Assembly: GCA_012103035.1 (NCBI GenBank)
Contig: JAAVLL010000004.1
Span: forward strand, 1-64,000
Source of the DNA: Brucella oryzae
Lineage (GTDB): Bacteria > Pseudomonadota > Alphaproteobacteria > Rhizobiales > Rhizobiaceae
Direction of reading: 5' to 3'
DNA: 64,000 nt
Under the pieces are notes generated by a model that saw only the letters and a list, made by a program, of their open reading frames with translations, was not told the origin of the DNA and made no database searches. Below are positions 31,411-42,300 of the stretch, one piece after another. The first letter of the stretch is position 1. Each line of letters opens with the position of its first letter. The translations under genes were made by a program, and so were the position numbers.

Positions 31411-31683
31411 ATGGCCACCTCCCTCAAAATCGACGACGCTCTGAAAGGGCGCGTGCTTCAGCTTGCCAGCCAACGCCGTCGGTCGGCGCATTGGATCATG
31501 CTTGAAGCCATTGAGCAATATGTTGAGCGCGAAGAAGCCCGCGAGAGTTTTAAGCAGGAAGCCATTGCTTCCTGGGCTTCCTTTAAAGAGACCGGTCGCC
31601 ATCTTACCGGCGCAGAAGTCCGTAACTGGCTCAACAACTGGGGTACAAATGACGAAACATCGGTGCCTGAGTGCCACGAGTAG
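31411..31683 (+). CDS. parD: ParD/CopG-family antitoxin (RHH)
   Basis: Intact 90-residue protein: MATSLKIDDALKGRVLQLAS, RRSAHWIMLEAIEQYVERE, the ribbon-helix-helix signature of ParD/CopG antitoxins, then an acidic C-terminal arm. GGAG precedes the ATG. It overlaps the following toxin start by 13 bp. ParD binds and represses its own promoter and neutralises ParE. Confidence 0.82.
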   Translation: MATSLKIDDALKGRVLQLASQRRRSAHWIMLEAIEQYVEREEARESFKQEAIASWASFKETGRHLTGAEVRNWLNNWGTNDETSVPECHE

Positions 31684-31963
31684 TTATAACCGAAGGTGCC
31701 GCACAAGGCTTGGAGCGCTGCCGCCGATTTCTGATTGCCAAATCACAAGAAGCTGCACGGCGTGCTGGTGATGCAATTCAACGTCACTTGCTCCATCTCG
31801 AGAATGCTCCCGATATCGGGCGGCCTTTCGCCGACGCACCGGAGTTACGGGAGTTGGTGATCCCTTTGGTGACTCTGGGTATATAGCACTCTACCGTCAT
31901 GAAACAGCCGAGAATGCGGTTTATGTGCTCGCGTTTCGACACCAGAAAGAGGCGGGCTACTGA
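31671..31963 (+). pseudogene. parE: ParE/RelE-family toxin, frameshifted
   Basis: ATG 31671 reads MPRVVITEGAAQGLERCRRF, AARRAGDAIQRHLLHLENAP, IGRPFADAPELRELVIP, the ParE fold. A frame change near 31863 restores FGDSGYIALYRHETAENAVY and VLAFRHQKEAGY, stop TGA 31961-31963. ParE toxins inhibit gyrase; RelE-like relatives cut mRNA. It is paired with parD. Confidence 0.82.
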
Positions 31964-32328
31964 ACACCTCGGAACCCCTGTGCGTTGAGTTTCACCAGCA
32001 TTATAACCATTTTCTTAATGTGCCGTAACACGTCTACGAGCAGAAGTAAGTCGTCGGTTTCAGACAGAGAACGCTCTTTCTTTGGGGCGCTCATCGCCGC
32101 TGTAATGACCTTGTTGTTCCCACATATCTTTCTTCGTTAGGCCAAATCCGCGCGATCATCAGGACTGTAGTATACAGATTGCCAGTCAAGAATCAATTCG
32201 TAGGGCTCAGGGAAATGCTAATTGCGCACGAATGCAGGTCCACTCTACGCCCTCATTGATTGATCAATCTTCGGCGATAACGGCAAGCTATGTCCGCTTG
32301 TGTTGCAGCAAGCTCATATGATGAGCCT
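31964..32328. other. Intergenic, no gene seen
   Basis: The stretch between the parDE pair and the convergent DUF2971 gene has no frame with coding character. Confidence 0.3.
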
Positions 32329-33732
32329 CTATGCGTCCTGACCGAGCATTATAGCGGGCCTGAAAGAACTTGAATGGCTCGGATACCGTTCTGGAACCAA
32401 GTTTTTATCCAGAATTTGCATAATCCTGACTTTGTCTGACAGGCTGGTGTTTATACCGAAAATGATACCGTCTAGCGTATCATAATCATATGTGTATGTC
32501 CGACCTTCAGGTGTTTCGTGAATGCCCAATATATCGGAAATCACGATCCTGAGTTCTTCCTCATGTCGCCAGTCTGGTAGTTTTCGTAGGAGTGGCGGTG
32601 CGAAATTACCCCAATAGCCGCTTCGCCATGATTCTGCTTGTCTTGGTTGAGGTGTTCCGCAAGAGTTGATATGTTGCCTTCATCATCACTAAACCAGTCG
32701 CGGCGAAGCTGTTCCACGGGTAAGCGACCAATGTTTGTGAAAAATTCGATCTGATGTTCCTGTACAGCATAGCACACCGGTTCGAGCGGCATATTTTGGC
32801 TGCTTCTTGTAATGCCTCGTGCTCCATAACCGTTGGGACCGTGTAGGCGAAGTTGCATACTGCCGGTTGTTTGTTGTTTTCGGAACACAAGACAGCACCC
32901 ACGATGATTGTCTGCATAGTAGCTCCACATCGCTGCATTATCATGCCGCGTCGAAAAGCATGCAACAAACCATGGAGGATACACAAGCTTCAGAAGGTTG
33001 CTGAGGTATTCTGAAGTGAATTCGAAAAAGAGACTTTTGCGCTTCGGATTCAAAGAATTTGCATTCTCAATGGCCGTCAAAATTGTCATTTGCTGAGCCA
33101 TGTGCTGCTGAACTTCATGAATGACATCGAGACCAGTAATAGAATACTTTTCTCGAATTTCTGGATTTGTTGCCTGGAGCGTGCGAATGACTTTGACCGC
33201 CGCCGCTGAATCCGGTGGTCCCCGTCGGTAGATGGGACCAATGCTCGATCTTCGAAGGCTTTTGAATCAAGTATAGCCAATCTAAATGAACTGTCCGGAG
33301 TAACTGCTGCAATTCTGTGAAACTAATGTCACGGTCTGCCTTCGCAAGGAAATCAAGTAAGGCAGTATGAAGATCACTAGCTTCGACGGCCGTTATACAA
33401 GCTTGGCATAACGATTTTACCTGAGATGTTGGAAAATTGTGTAGTGACTGAAATACGGCAATCGTATCTGACGGTAAGCATTCTGTATCCCGACTTAAGA
33501 GGGCTTCAAAGAAACGATTGTGAATGCAAATAATGTAGTGACGCAACAGGTTGCGCCAAGTTATACGATCTCCTCGCCAATAGATCTGTCGCAGACCTTC
33601 CATCGGATCGTTGAGATACTCAGGTGGTGAGAAATAAACAGTCTGGCGCTCCAACTCTTCGTGCTCACCAAGCAGTGACTGAATTGAGCGATATCTGAAA
33701 ACGGCATTGCAAAAGTGCGAATCTGAAGTCAT
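32329..33732 (-). pseudogene. DUF2971 domain protein, frameshifted
   Basis: From ATG 33732: MTSDSHFCNAVFRYRSIQSL with VYFSPPEYLNDPMEGLR, the DUF2971 opening (residues F-S-P-x-x-L-N-D-P-x-E). After frame changes near 33200 and 33090 comes PPWFVACFSTRHDNAAMWSY with YADNHRGCCLVF, the second hallmark (C-F-S, MWs-Y-a-d-H-G). A third change near 32545 gives VISDILGIHETPEGRTYTYD, ending 32329. About 465 residues. DUF2971 proteins are uncharacterised but frequent in defence islands and beside retrotransposon-like or TA modules. It is divergent-adjacent to a DUF2513 gene and near the NACHT gene. Confidence 0.72.
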
Positions 33733-33937
33733 TTTAATCACTTGGCACACGGTTTGATAACTCTGTAGGATTAACGACCACATAGCGTGTCGTAGGCTAT
33801 CCAACGATAGGTTCTACCCGATGTATCATGACTAATATCTCTGCCCCTTGCTGGCGCATATGATCCGTTGACGCCCCATCAAGCTAATTGTCGCGACGTG
33901 CGCTAGCTTTGTACCGTGGTTGAAGTCAAAGGGTGCC

Positions 33938-34321
33938 TCAAAGTGCAATTCCTGTCCGATCTGCGATTTGCTTTTGATGAATCCCTTCGCGAGGTCCTGC
34001 AAAGGTCAAGCGTGAAGCCTTTTGCGGATAGTGCCCCTCCTTCGTCTTTTTCCAGATTTCTGGGTCTCTTACACTTCCTATGAAGTCGTGTCCTGCCCAA
34101 GTCAGCCGCGTCGGCATGACATGGTCAAACGGAAACTCATCGTCTGGAACGGTGTCGCCGTCAATGAGCCGGGCCTCAAAGAGTAATCGAAGATGCTCGG
34201 CAATGACCTGTGGCTCGTGAGCCCTCGATTCAATCTCGACTTCGCTGCCAAAGCCTTGATCTAACTCTTCAATCTGCAAAAGTAAATCCCGCATCAAGTC
34301 CATATCCCGTTTCAAAAGCAT
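33938..34321 (-). pseudogene. DUF2513 domain protein
   Basis: From 34321: MLLKRDMDLMRDLLLQIEEL, VIAEHLRLLFEARLIDG, RLTWAGHDFIGSVRDPEIWK. This is the DUF2513 layout: KRDMDLIR at the start, LTWAGHDFLD-IR...W in the middle. The C-terminus as printed is garbled, but switching between frames over 33945-34045 gives SAKGFTLDL, LQDLAKGFIK and KQIADRTGIAL, the usual ending, which shows two or three compensating indels within about 80 bp. Function unknown; such proteins are common near mobile elements. Its start is 70 bp from the divergent NACHT gene. Confidence 0.75.
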
Positions 34322-34390
34322 CCCCGAATGTTGTTGAGAAAAGAGCCGACTCGATTGATAGGCAGCTCCAATAAATACTACCTTGGATAT

Positions 34391-37300
34391 ATGATCAAAA
34401 CAGCTTTAGACAGACGTGTTTCTCTGGCGCTTGAGGGCGAAGTCATTGAACGTCGCCTTAGTGAACTGCGTGGTATGCCCTATGTCGTTTTGCTCGGCGA
34501 GCCGGAATTGGAAAATCCACCGCGCTCGAATATGAAGCAAATCAGGAAAAGGAGAGCTTCTGACCTGCCGTGAGGCTATGAATGGGATCTCGATTACAAC
34601 CTCCTCTACAGCCTATCTGGATGCGCTGGATGAATATCGAGCGGGAGAAAATGGCAAGGACAAGCTCCTACAACTTGCCAACACAATCACGCAAAGCGGC
34701 GTACATCGTTGGCGGCTCACCTGTCGTGCGGAAGACTGGCGTGCAGCTGCCGACATGTTCGCTATGCGTCGAGCAGCAAGAAACCAGCCAATCACGGTTG
34801 CGCACCTCCTGCCGCTAAACGATACCGAAGCAAGAACTATCTTGTCCGGACTAGGTGAAGCTAATCCGGAACGGTTCCTTGCCGATGCGCGGATCCGGGG
34901 AGCAGGTGCCTTCCTAGAGAATCCTCTGAGTTTGCGGCTCCTCCACTCGGTTGTCGCATCTGGCGGCTGTTGGCCGAGCACCCGGTTTGAGCTGTTCGAG
35001 CGAGCCATCCACGCACTTGTTCACGAACATGATCCACAACGCGTCACTGATCAGCGGCCACCTGTAGATGAGATTATCAATGCTGCGGGTTTATTGTCAT
35101 TCTATTTGCTTGCTACGGGCGCCCGCGCGCTTTGGCGCTCTAATGCCCTTGCGATTGGATCGAATGCGAGAGATTTTGTCATCGTTCAGTCGCTTCCGAT
35201 TGACCTCGGAACAGCCAGTTTTTCCTTAGACACGGCACTATTTCGTGGCGAGGGCCAGAGCTTCGAGCCATCGCACAGAACGATTGCTGAATTTCTGGCG
35301 GGCCGGTTCCTCGCACACCGAGTTACAGGACATCAGAATGGTGTCCTTTTCCGCTTCGCCGGGCAACTGCGCTCATCACAAGCAATGACCAAAAGCGCCG
35401 AGCGAGTTACGAGGTCTCTACGCTTGGTTTACAGCCCACCTTTCCCGAGGAGGCGATGAGAAAGGGGCGTTAAGACTGATCGAGCGGGACGCGGCCACGG
35501 TTCTTGCCTATAGCGATGCCGCGGCTTTTAACACAAATGGCCGTAGGGCAATACTTTTCAACCTTGACCGTGAGGACCCTTACCTCTCGTCGCGAGATAC
35601 GATCACTGTATTTGGCAGTCTGGCCGGCGATGATCTTGTACCCGACTTCCAGTCAATCTTGGATAGCACTGTCACAAGCCATCTACAGGTGACGGTCCTG
35701 CAGGCACTTGTAGATGGTGCGCCGGTAGTCGGAATGCAAACCAAATTGCGTGAAATAGCACTTTCTGCGTCCCGCACCCTTTGGCAGCGTTTAAGAGCTG
35801 CGGAAGCTTGGGTTAAAGGAAACTTGGATCAAACTTCCGCAAGGCGAGAAATGATCTCGGAACTAGCTCAAACAAACGAGAGCTATGATCAGCTTTCCTT
35901 AAGAGCCGAACTGTTGTCGGACATCCCTTGTCAGGACCTAATCATACAGGAGATTTCGGACCTACTTTCAGATTTCAACGAACTGCCGCAAGCGGTGGAC
36001 GGCGAGAATGAGAGTGGCAACCTTTTTCGCTTCTTTCCGGTCTTAGGCAGATTCCCCGTCCTGATCTGTTCGACCAGCCTGTCATTCGTAAGTCGCCTGA
36101 CGACCGTGGCCTTAAAATGGAAGTGCGGCACTTCTTGCAATCGGCTCTGGCGTTCACAATCAATAAAAATCTGGAGATTAGCGCTAAACGCCTTTGGTCC
36201 TGGATAAGGAACACGCGCGACTACGAGTGGGATCGGCTTGAGGAGGACCTTGCCAACGCGATTGGTGCCTGGATCGACGTCGAAAAGGAAATGCGTGAAC
36301 TTGAACTTTTCATGGCCCTCCTAGAAAGCTGCTCCAGTGAGGAAGCACCATGGATGGCAACCAACCACTACATGACGGTCGCCGGAAGAAATCCCGACGA
36401 TACACTTATAGAAAACCTTCTTGATCTCGCCAGCAAGACCCCAGTTGGCCCACGACGCCGGCGGATATTCGAGGTTGCAGCCTACGCGGCTCGAAGTGAA
36501 TCCCGATGGCCCATATGGGAAGACCGCATCGTTTCGGCACTCGAAAAGGAAAAGAATTTTGCGGACTTCCTAGCCGAATTGCGCATAGACCCAAACAGAA
36601 TCTGGAAGGAAAAGGAGGAAAAGCGTAAAGCCAAGAAGCTTGAAGAAATCGATGCAATCCGCGCCCATAACATCGCATCCCTTGAACCGAAACTCGATGC
36701 GATAGCAGCCGGCAGAGAAAGCGAATATGGTTCACTGAAGTGGGCATCCGAACTCTATCGGAACGCAGTGCTCACAAAGAAAACACCTCCGCTTGACAAG
36801 ATCGAGTACTTTTCGAACGCTCAGATCGCATCGGCGATCGCTGAAGGATTCATCCAATTCGCGATCCACACCGACATCAAGATCGATGCTGGCGATCTGG
36901 GTCGGGCTGAAGCTACCAATGTATCTTATGCCCAAGAACAGGTCGTTGCCGCAGGCCTTCACCATGCTTTGCTCACTGGAAGAGAAGAGGAGATTGACAA
37001 CTGTCCGCTTGTCATCGCAATCGTTGCTCTTCGGCGAAGCGACTTCAGTAGCGAAGAACGATCCTCCATAGCCTCTTGGGGAGTGAACCGCCTTGCGCGT
37101 GATCCAGCATGCGGCTCGGAGCAGATTCTTCGGTATTGGTTTTCTGCGCTTGATGCTGGCGACGAGGACCTTGACGCGATCCACGCTATTGCCTCATCGA
37201 ATGAGCAGGAGTTCGTTTCTGGCTTGATAAAGCAGCTCCTCCAGGAGCGGCCCAACCTCCCCGCAAGGCGTTGCAGCAAGCCCTGACAGTGTCAGCGCGA

Positions 37301-38382
37301 AGCATGTCGAGAACCGAGATTGGGACTCTTACAGAAAGCGCTCTCGCAGGAGAGTTAGATGATCACAGTAGGCAATTGTGGGAATTTGTCGCCCTGATAC
37401 TCGACCCGGAAACGTTTGACGCATCCCGTAGTCCCGAAGAAATCCGTGCAACGCTGTTGGCTCCAAATGGCGACCTTGTCAGTCGATTGCATGATAGATG
37501 TGAGCATCTTGATCAGATCGACCGGATGCGGATAGCGCACCTGTCCGTCGTATATCCACTGGACGAAAAGGACTGGGCCCATACTGCCGGCCCAAGTCGC
37601 ATAATCAGAACCGCGATTGATCGACTGAGCGCGTCTAGCAATCCTGACGCAGGAAAAATCTGAAATCCCTCAGTCTTGCATCCGATCCTAGTTGGCGCTC
37701 GCCGTTACTGCATGCAGCTGCAGAACATGCACGTCTTCTGCGTGACAATTCGTTTGTTTCTCCAACTGTGGCTCAACTGAAGGCAGCTCTCGCTGGGGAG
37801 CTCCCGCCAACCCTGCCGACCTCGTAGCTGTTGTGCTCGAAGAAATCGAAAGATATCGGAGCACGCTGCGGACAGGCAGCGATATGCCGTGGAAACGTTA
37901 TTGGAACACAGACCAAAATGGCGTGGCGGTGAAACCTCAAATTGAAAACGAGGATCGTGACCGGCTTATGGAGTTGCTTCGAGTACGGCTTGAACGATAC
38001 GGGATCGTGGCAACCCTGCCAGAAGCGCGTCGCGGAGAAAACACGCGCGTGGATGCGCTACTCCTCTCCACGCCGGAAAAATCTACCCATCGAGGCGAAG
38101 CGCCATTATAATTCGGGACTTTGGACTGCTGCCGCAGAACAGCTTGCCGGTTATGCTGCCGATAACGGCGCCTGCGGCTATGGTGTCTATCTCGTGTTTT
38201 GGTTCGGGGCCGAATATCGCCTCCCCGCAAGAGGAGACCGCGGGGCATTACCGGCAAGTGCAGAGGAGTTGCAGGCTACGCTGCAATCCGACCTACCCTC
38301 AACGCTGGACGGAAAAATATCGGTCGTAGTTCTGGATGTTTCACGTCCCGAAACGACGATCAAGCCAAAGCCAGTCAAGTAA
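34391..38382 (+). pseudogene. Giant NACHT-like NTPase with C-terminal PD-(D/E)xK nuclease, frameshifted
   Basis: Reconstructed product of about 1330 residues. The N-terminal STAND/NACHT-type NTPase shows VVLLGEPGIGKSTALEYEA (Walker A, after one base change near 34510), AYLDALDEYR (Walker B with the acidic NACHT-style follow-up), WRLTCRAEDW (sensor 1) and a winged-helix-like segment with SHRTIAEFLAGRFL near 35280. A long helical-repeat middle (36.1-37.6 kb, e.g. KTPVGPRRRRIFEVAAYAAR) follows. The C-terminus reads RVDALLL, LPIEAKRHYNSGLW, AEQLAGYAADNGACGYGVYL and VFWFG, a PD-(D/E)xK nuclease core (Asp, then Glu-x-Lys). Frame changes occur near 34510, 34562, 35440, 36050, 37265, 37665, 37790 and 38075. 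STAND NTPases act as phage sensors that trigger an effector; here the nuclease is the likely effector. It is convergent with the RT-nitrilase. No N-terminal effector is seen. Confidence 0.75.
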
Positions 38383-38615
38383 ATGAAAACCAAATCATTT
38401 CAAACACAGTAACTACGCTCGCTTTTCGGCACCCTACTCCGGTAAGGAGAGCAAACCATTGCTCATCTTGACGAGATGATGTTCGCGGCGATCTCTGCTA
38501 TGACATAGAATCTCCGGCGAAGCTGCGGTATAATCTGCATCGGTCCATTCGACTGATCAAAAGACTACCCAACCACTTACGACCTTGGACCCCGCAAATA
38601 CCGACACCAATAGTT

Positions 38616-41600
38616 TCACTTATCATCGTATTTAGGCAACACTTTCCGCTGATGGTCCATTGCTTCATTGAAGCCGTCCGGTACCGGTTTGAATGGTTTT
38701 CCAGGTGAACGGTGACTGCTTTGAAACTGTCGCAGTGATTGCACATCAATTTCACCAATTACACAGTAATCAGTGACGCCCCCTTTAACTCGCAACAAAT
38801 CGCGTTTCCAACTCTCCTTATAGGGCACCCGGATACGACTATCGCCATACTGCCTATCATTGCATTGGATGATGTAGGCGTGGATATCAATGCCGAGGCT
38901 TCAACCAGTGCATTGAAGGTTTCGGTATCTGGATTCCATTCCGGGACGAACAGCGCATCCACTTTGCCACGCAGATCGGCCCGATACTGGATATTAGTTA
39001 GTTCACTGCAAACCAGCAAAGCAAAGCGCAAATCGCCGTGTTGAATGATCGGTGGTTTCTTCCATACCTTATCCGGCATCATTTCCAAGCCGGCCAGACG
39101 ATGTAATTCCTGTTCTTCATGGAGTGCCGGTCTTTGTTTGTCCTGACGATAAATCATCAGCGATGGAAAGCCCAGACTATCGTGAGACAGAGCCGCCCAA
39201 ACCTGGTTGCGAACCTTCGACTTGCCAGCGTGCAGGTACTCGATGCCAGTAATCAGCGAAATGCCTCGGCCATGCAATTTGCGAGCTATACGGATGAACC
39301 AGTGCGCGGGCAGTGCCAGTTCAGGCAGGATCAGATAGCGGCTGTCTCTTGGCTGGGCGATTACTCCATCCAGCAAACGGCAGAGCCGAACATAACGTTG
39401 GCTATCGGGGTCAGGCATACCCATTACACTGGCTGTCCAGCTGTCCAGATTTGTTTGCCAACTGGAGACGGCGATGCCGCATTTCGATGGGGTTACGCCA
39501 TCTGGTATCTTCAGCACATTGTATCTATCGAACTGAGGCGCTTTCTCCCCATTTCGAAGCCACGTACCGACAATACAACGGCCTTCATATCGTCCTGTCC
39601 AACTCCCGAGTAGGCATGACGATTCAGGATAAACAGTTCTGGTAGATTGAAAGGCCGGGTGGCGAATGGTAAACCCGCGGCAATGTCTTAAATCCGATCC
39701 ACTTGGCAAGAGTCTGTGCACCTTTTAGCACCTCGTAGGGTAATAGTTCAGCTACCTTATCCCCACCTACAACGGCTCTCTTCGCGGGGATCCGCGTTGC
39801 GCTACCATCTCCCTCGGCAGGCCGATAAACCGGAAAGGCATGTGGGCCAGATCAAACGAAAACAAACGAGCTTGTTGCAGTTGGAAAATTTTAGCGGATG
39901 ATGGCCAGGTCAGAGGGATATCAGGATCAATGACGGGACGATAGTCAGACATATAAGTCTGCCATGCCTGCTTGCCCGCTTTGGACAAGCGAGGTGGGAA
40001 TGCGGCGATGATGCTTTCCCGAATACTGGTAAAGAGCTGCCATTTCCAGCGCTTCAGCGTCTCCGCAGTGTCAAGATTACCCTCCGTTTTGGAGTACGCT
40101 TTGACACTGATGGTGCATTGCTCCTGCACCTGCTGGCAGAGCCCTTGAAGCACATTGATAATTCGGCGCAGATCAGCGAAATCTTCACAGGCCGTGGCAA
40201 GACGAATAACCCGGGGCAGATAAACAGCTAAGTCGAAAAATTGGGGCAACACCAAGACATGCTGGGTAAATGCGCGGAAGAATGCACGACGATGTTCCGT
40301 CCAGGCCTCAGGCAACAGATCGCGTTCATAGGCTTCGAAGTCGCGCAGTTTGATGGCGAAACCAGCGCGACGCATGGTCAACGCGTCGGCCTTGCGCAAA
40401 TTGTCAGCTGCTTCGCCGTCGCTTTGTGTTGCGGCCAACAGATCCGTGCTGACATGGGTGGAGGACAGCGGCAACCGCGGCATGGACCGCCACTCGCTGG
40501 CGCGTTCGTGAATCTGATGTGCGATAGCATCTACCAGGGTCTTGCCCGTCTCGCCTACCAGAATGAATATTTTATTCTTGCCATTGGAGAAACGCACCTG
40601 GCTTTCCCCATCACCTATGCTGAGATACGTAGGCTTGTATGCAATCTCTTTTTGTCAAGGCCCACCCAGCCCAGTCTTTCGCTTGACCGATCAAACAGCC
40701 ATTGCCATACGGCTACCGACGAGTCGAAGTCTGCGCCATTCTCCATGACCAGCAGAATGTCATCTACATATCGACCGTAATAGATTGGGTTTACTTGGTG
40801 CTCTATACAGCGGTCGAACTCGATCAGTGCCATGTTGGCGACAACGGCAGAAGCTGGCAGCCCGACGGGCAAGCCTTTCTTGAGAGGGTTGCCGCTGCCC
40901 AGGCCTGCAGAGCTCGAATAAACAAACGATGCAACTTAAAGTCGAAATCCGTTGGATCTAATTTCAGCACATCGATAACAAAAGCCGGATCAAGCATGAA
41001 ACCGGCATTTAGTTCATGATAGAAAGAACTGACGTCAGCCGTCAGTGCCACAATCTTCTTATCAGAATGAAGTGCTGCTCGCATGGCAGCGATACCATTA
41101 TCACGCCAGTCGCGAAAGGGTTTCAGATAAGGTTGGAACGAACCAAGCGATAGCTTATTGAGCGTTTTACCATCTTGGGTTCGGCGCAAGCGATTGCCAT
41201 AGGCGCACTCGCTCAGTTCTGCATCAAACAAATGCCCGACTTTCAGTATCCACAAGGTAGAGAGTACATGAAAGTCCAAGCTGCATTGGGCCATTATGCG
41301 AAATTCTGCCTCTAGTTGCTCTGGCTTTGATTTCCCCTCAGAGCTTTCTGCGCATACTTCCATTCATCATTAGGCGAGGAAAAAATAAGTCCACCGCCAT
41401 TGTTCTTTTGTACTCCGCCCAGCGGTCCATTTTACAGTCTTGGCGACCGGCATCCAAGTACCGATGAACTCCGGTTCTGTTACCCAAGCTTCATTTCCGT
41501 CGTTGATCTTTTGTAAAAGGGCGGAAAGGTTGGAATGCAGATTTTCTTCATAGCTCGCAATTGCATCTAAAGAAGCCTGTGATGAATAATAGAAATCGAC

Positions 41601-41645
41601 TTTCGCTTTACGGTAGGCAAGGCCCAGGTCTTGCAGAGTTATCAT
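38616..41645 (-). pseudogene. Reverse transcriptase-nitrilase fusion, UG/DRT type 1-like
   Basis: One minus-strand gene of about 1010 residues. N-terminus: MITLQDLGLAYRKAKVDFYY, GGLIFSSPNDEW. The RT domain has IVALTADVSSFYHELNAGFM (first catalytic Asp), GLPVGLPASAVVANMAL, and PIYYGRYVDDILLV (YxDD box at about 40.77 kb) followed by GWVGLDKKR. A helical middle domain (40.6-39.8 kb) leads to a C-terminal nitrilase: SRYLILPELALPAHW (Glu), SLITGIEYLH, ALLVCSELTNIQ (Cys, near 39.0 kb) and VDALFVPEWNPDTETF, ending VLPKYDDK. Frame changes near 41385, 40868, 40605, 39760 and 38830. RT-nitrilase fusions are known phage-defence RTs (unknown group; DRT type 1). Catalytic motifs are intact after frame repair. 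Confidence 0.82.
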
Positions 41646-41853
41646 GCGGTCATCTCGTTGATTACTAGATTAATTTATTCGGTTGCCTACGAGTTTCGGG
41701 AGCTTGCCACTCTGCACTATGCAAATTTACAGTCACGCAGAACGTTAACGTCAATAGTTTTCGGACTTCCCCGTCCCTCCGCAGGTCGATGACGTGATTT
41801 GCAGCTTTATTGTTGAATAAGTTTGATCGAACGTCCGAGTAGGTTCTTTACAA

Positions 41854-42024
41854 TCACCCTTTGTTCGGCGCTACGACTTCAAACGAGCTTTTCGTAGAGG
41901 TGATGTCTACTTCAATCAACGGCGCTCGAATATTAAGTTCCATTACTTTTCCCTTATTCCCCGACCAACTATTGGCATCAACAAGATATATCGTCAACCT
42001 TACCCAAATAGCGCGCAAACTCAT
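41854..42024 (-). CDS. Possible small protein upstream of the RT gene
   Basis: A 56-residue minus-strand frame from ATG 42024 reads MSLRAIWVRLTIYLVDANSW, then KVMELNIRAPLIEVDITSTK. It looks protein-like (beta-rich) and lies 209 bp upstream of the RT gene in the same direction, so it could be a leader or accessory. No family and no strong RBS (AGCC only). Confidence 0.3.
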   Translation of the reverse strand: MSLRAIWVRLTIYLVDANSWSGNKGKVMELNIRAPLIEVDITSTKSSFEVVAPNKG

Positions 42025-42300
42025 CTTTGGCTCCGCAGAGCATTTTCCGAGAACATCGTAAACCAGCCGATGGGGCAATTACGCCGGTGCCTCGCGACAT
42101 CGCTGTAGTACGGGAAGTTTGGATACACTCTAAAAGGGCGTTCCAAGACATTAAGGCATTCTTCTTGCTTTACGCTTTTGTTTATGCAGCTTCTTGGCCT
42201 CGATACCGTCCCCAACTTGTTCGGCTGACTGCTAAGCGTATCCGCCTCTATCGGGCCCGCTAGATCAATTTCAGCAGTACGCCATTTTACAAACATCTCT

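Noticed and set aside
38616..41645. Retron or group II intron RT
   Set aside because: No maturase or X domain and no intron RNA ends; the C-terminal nitrilase fits defence-type RTs instead.
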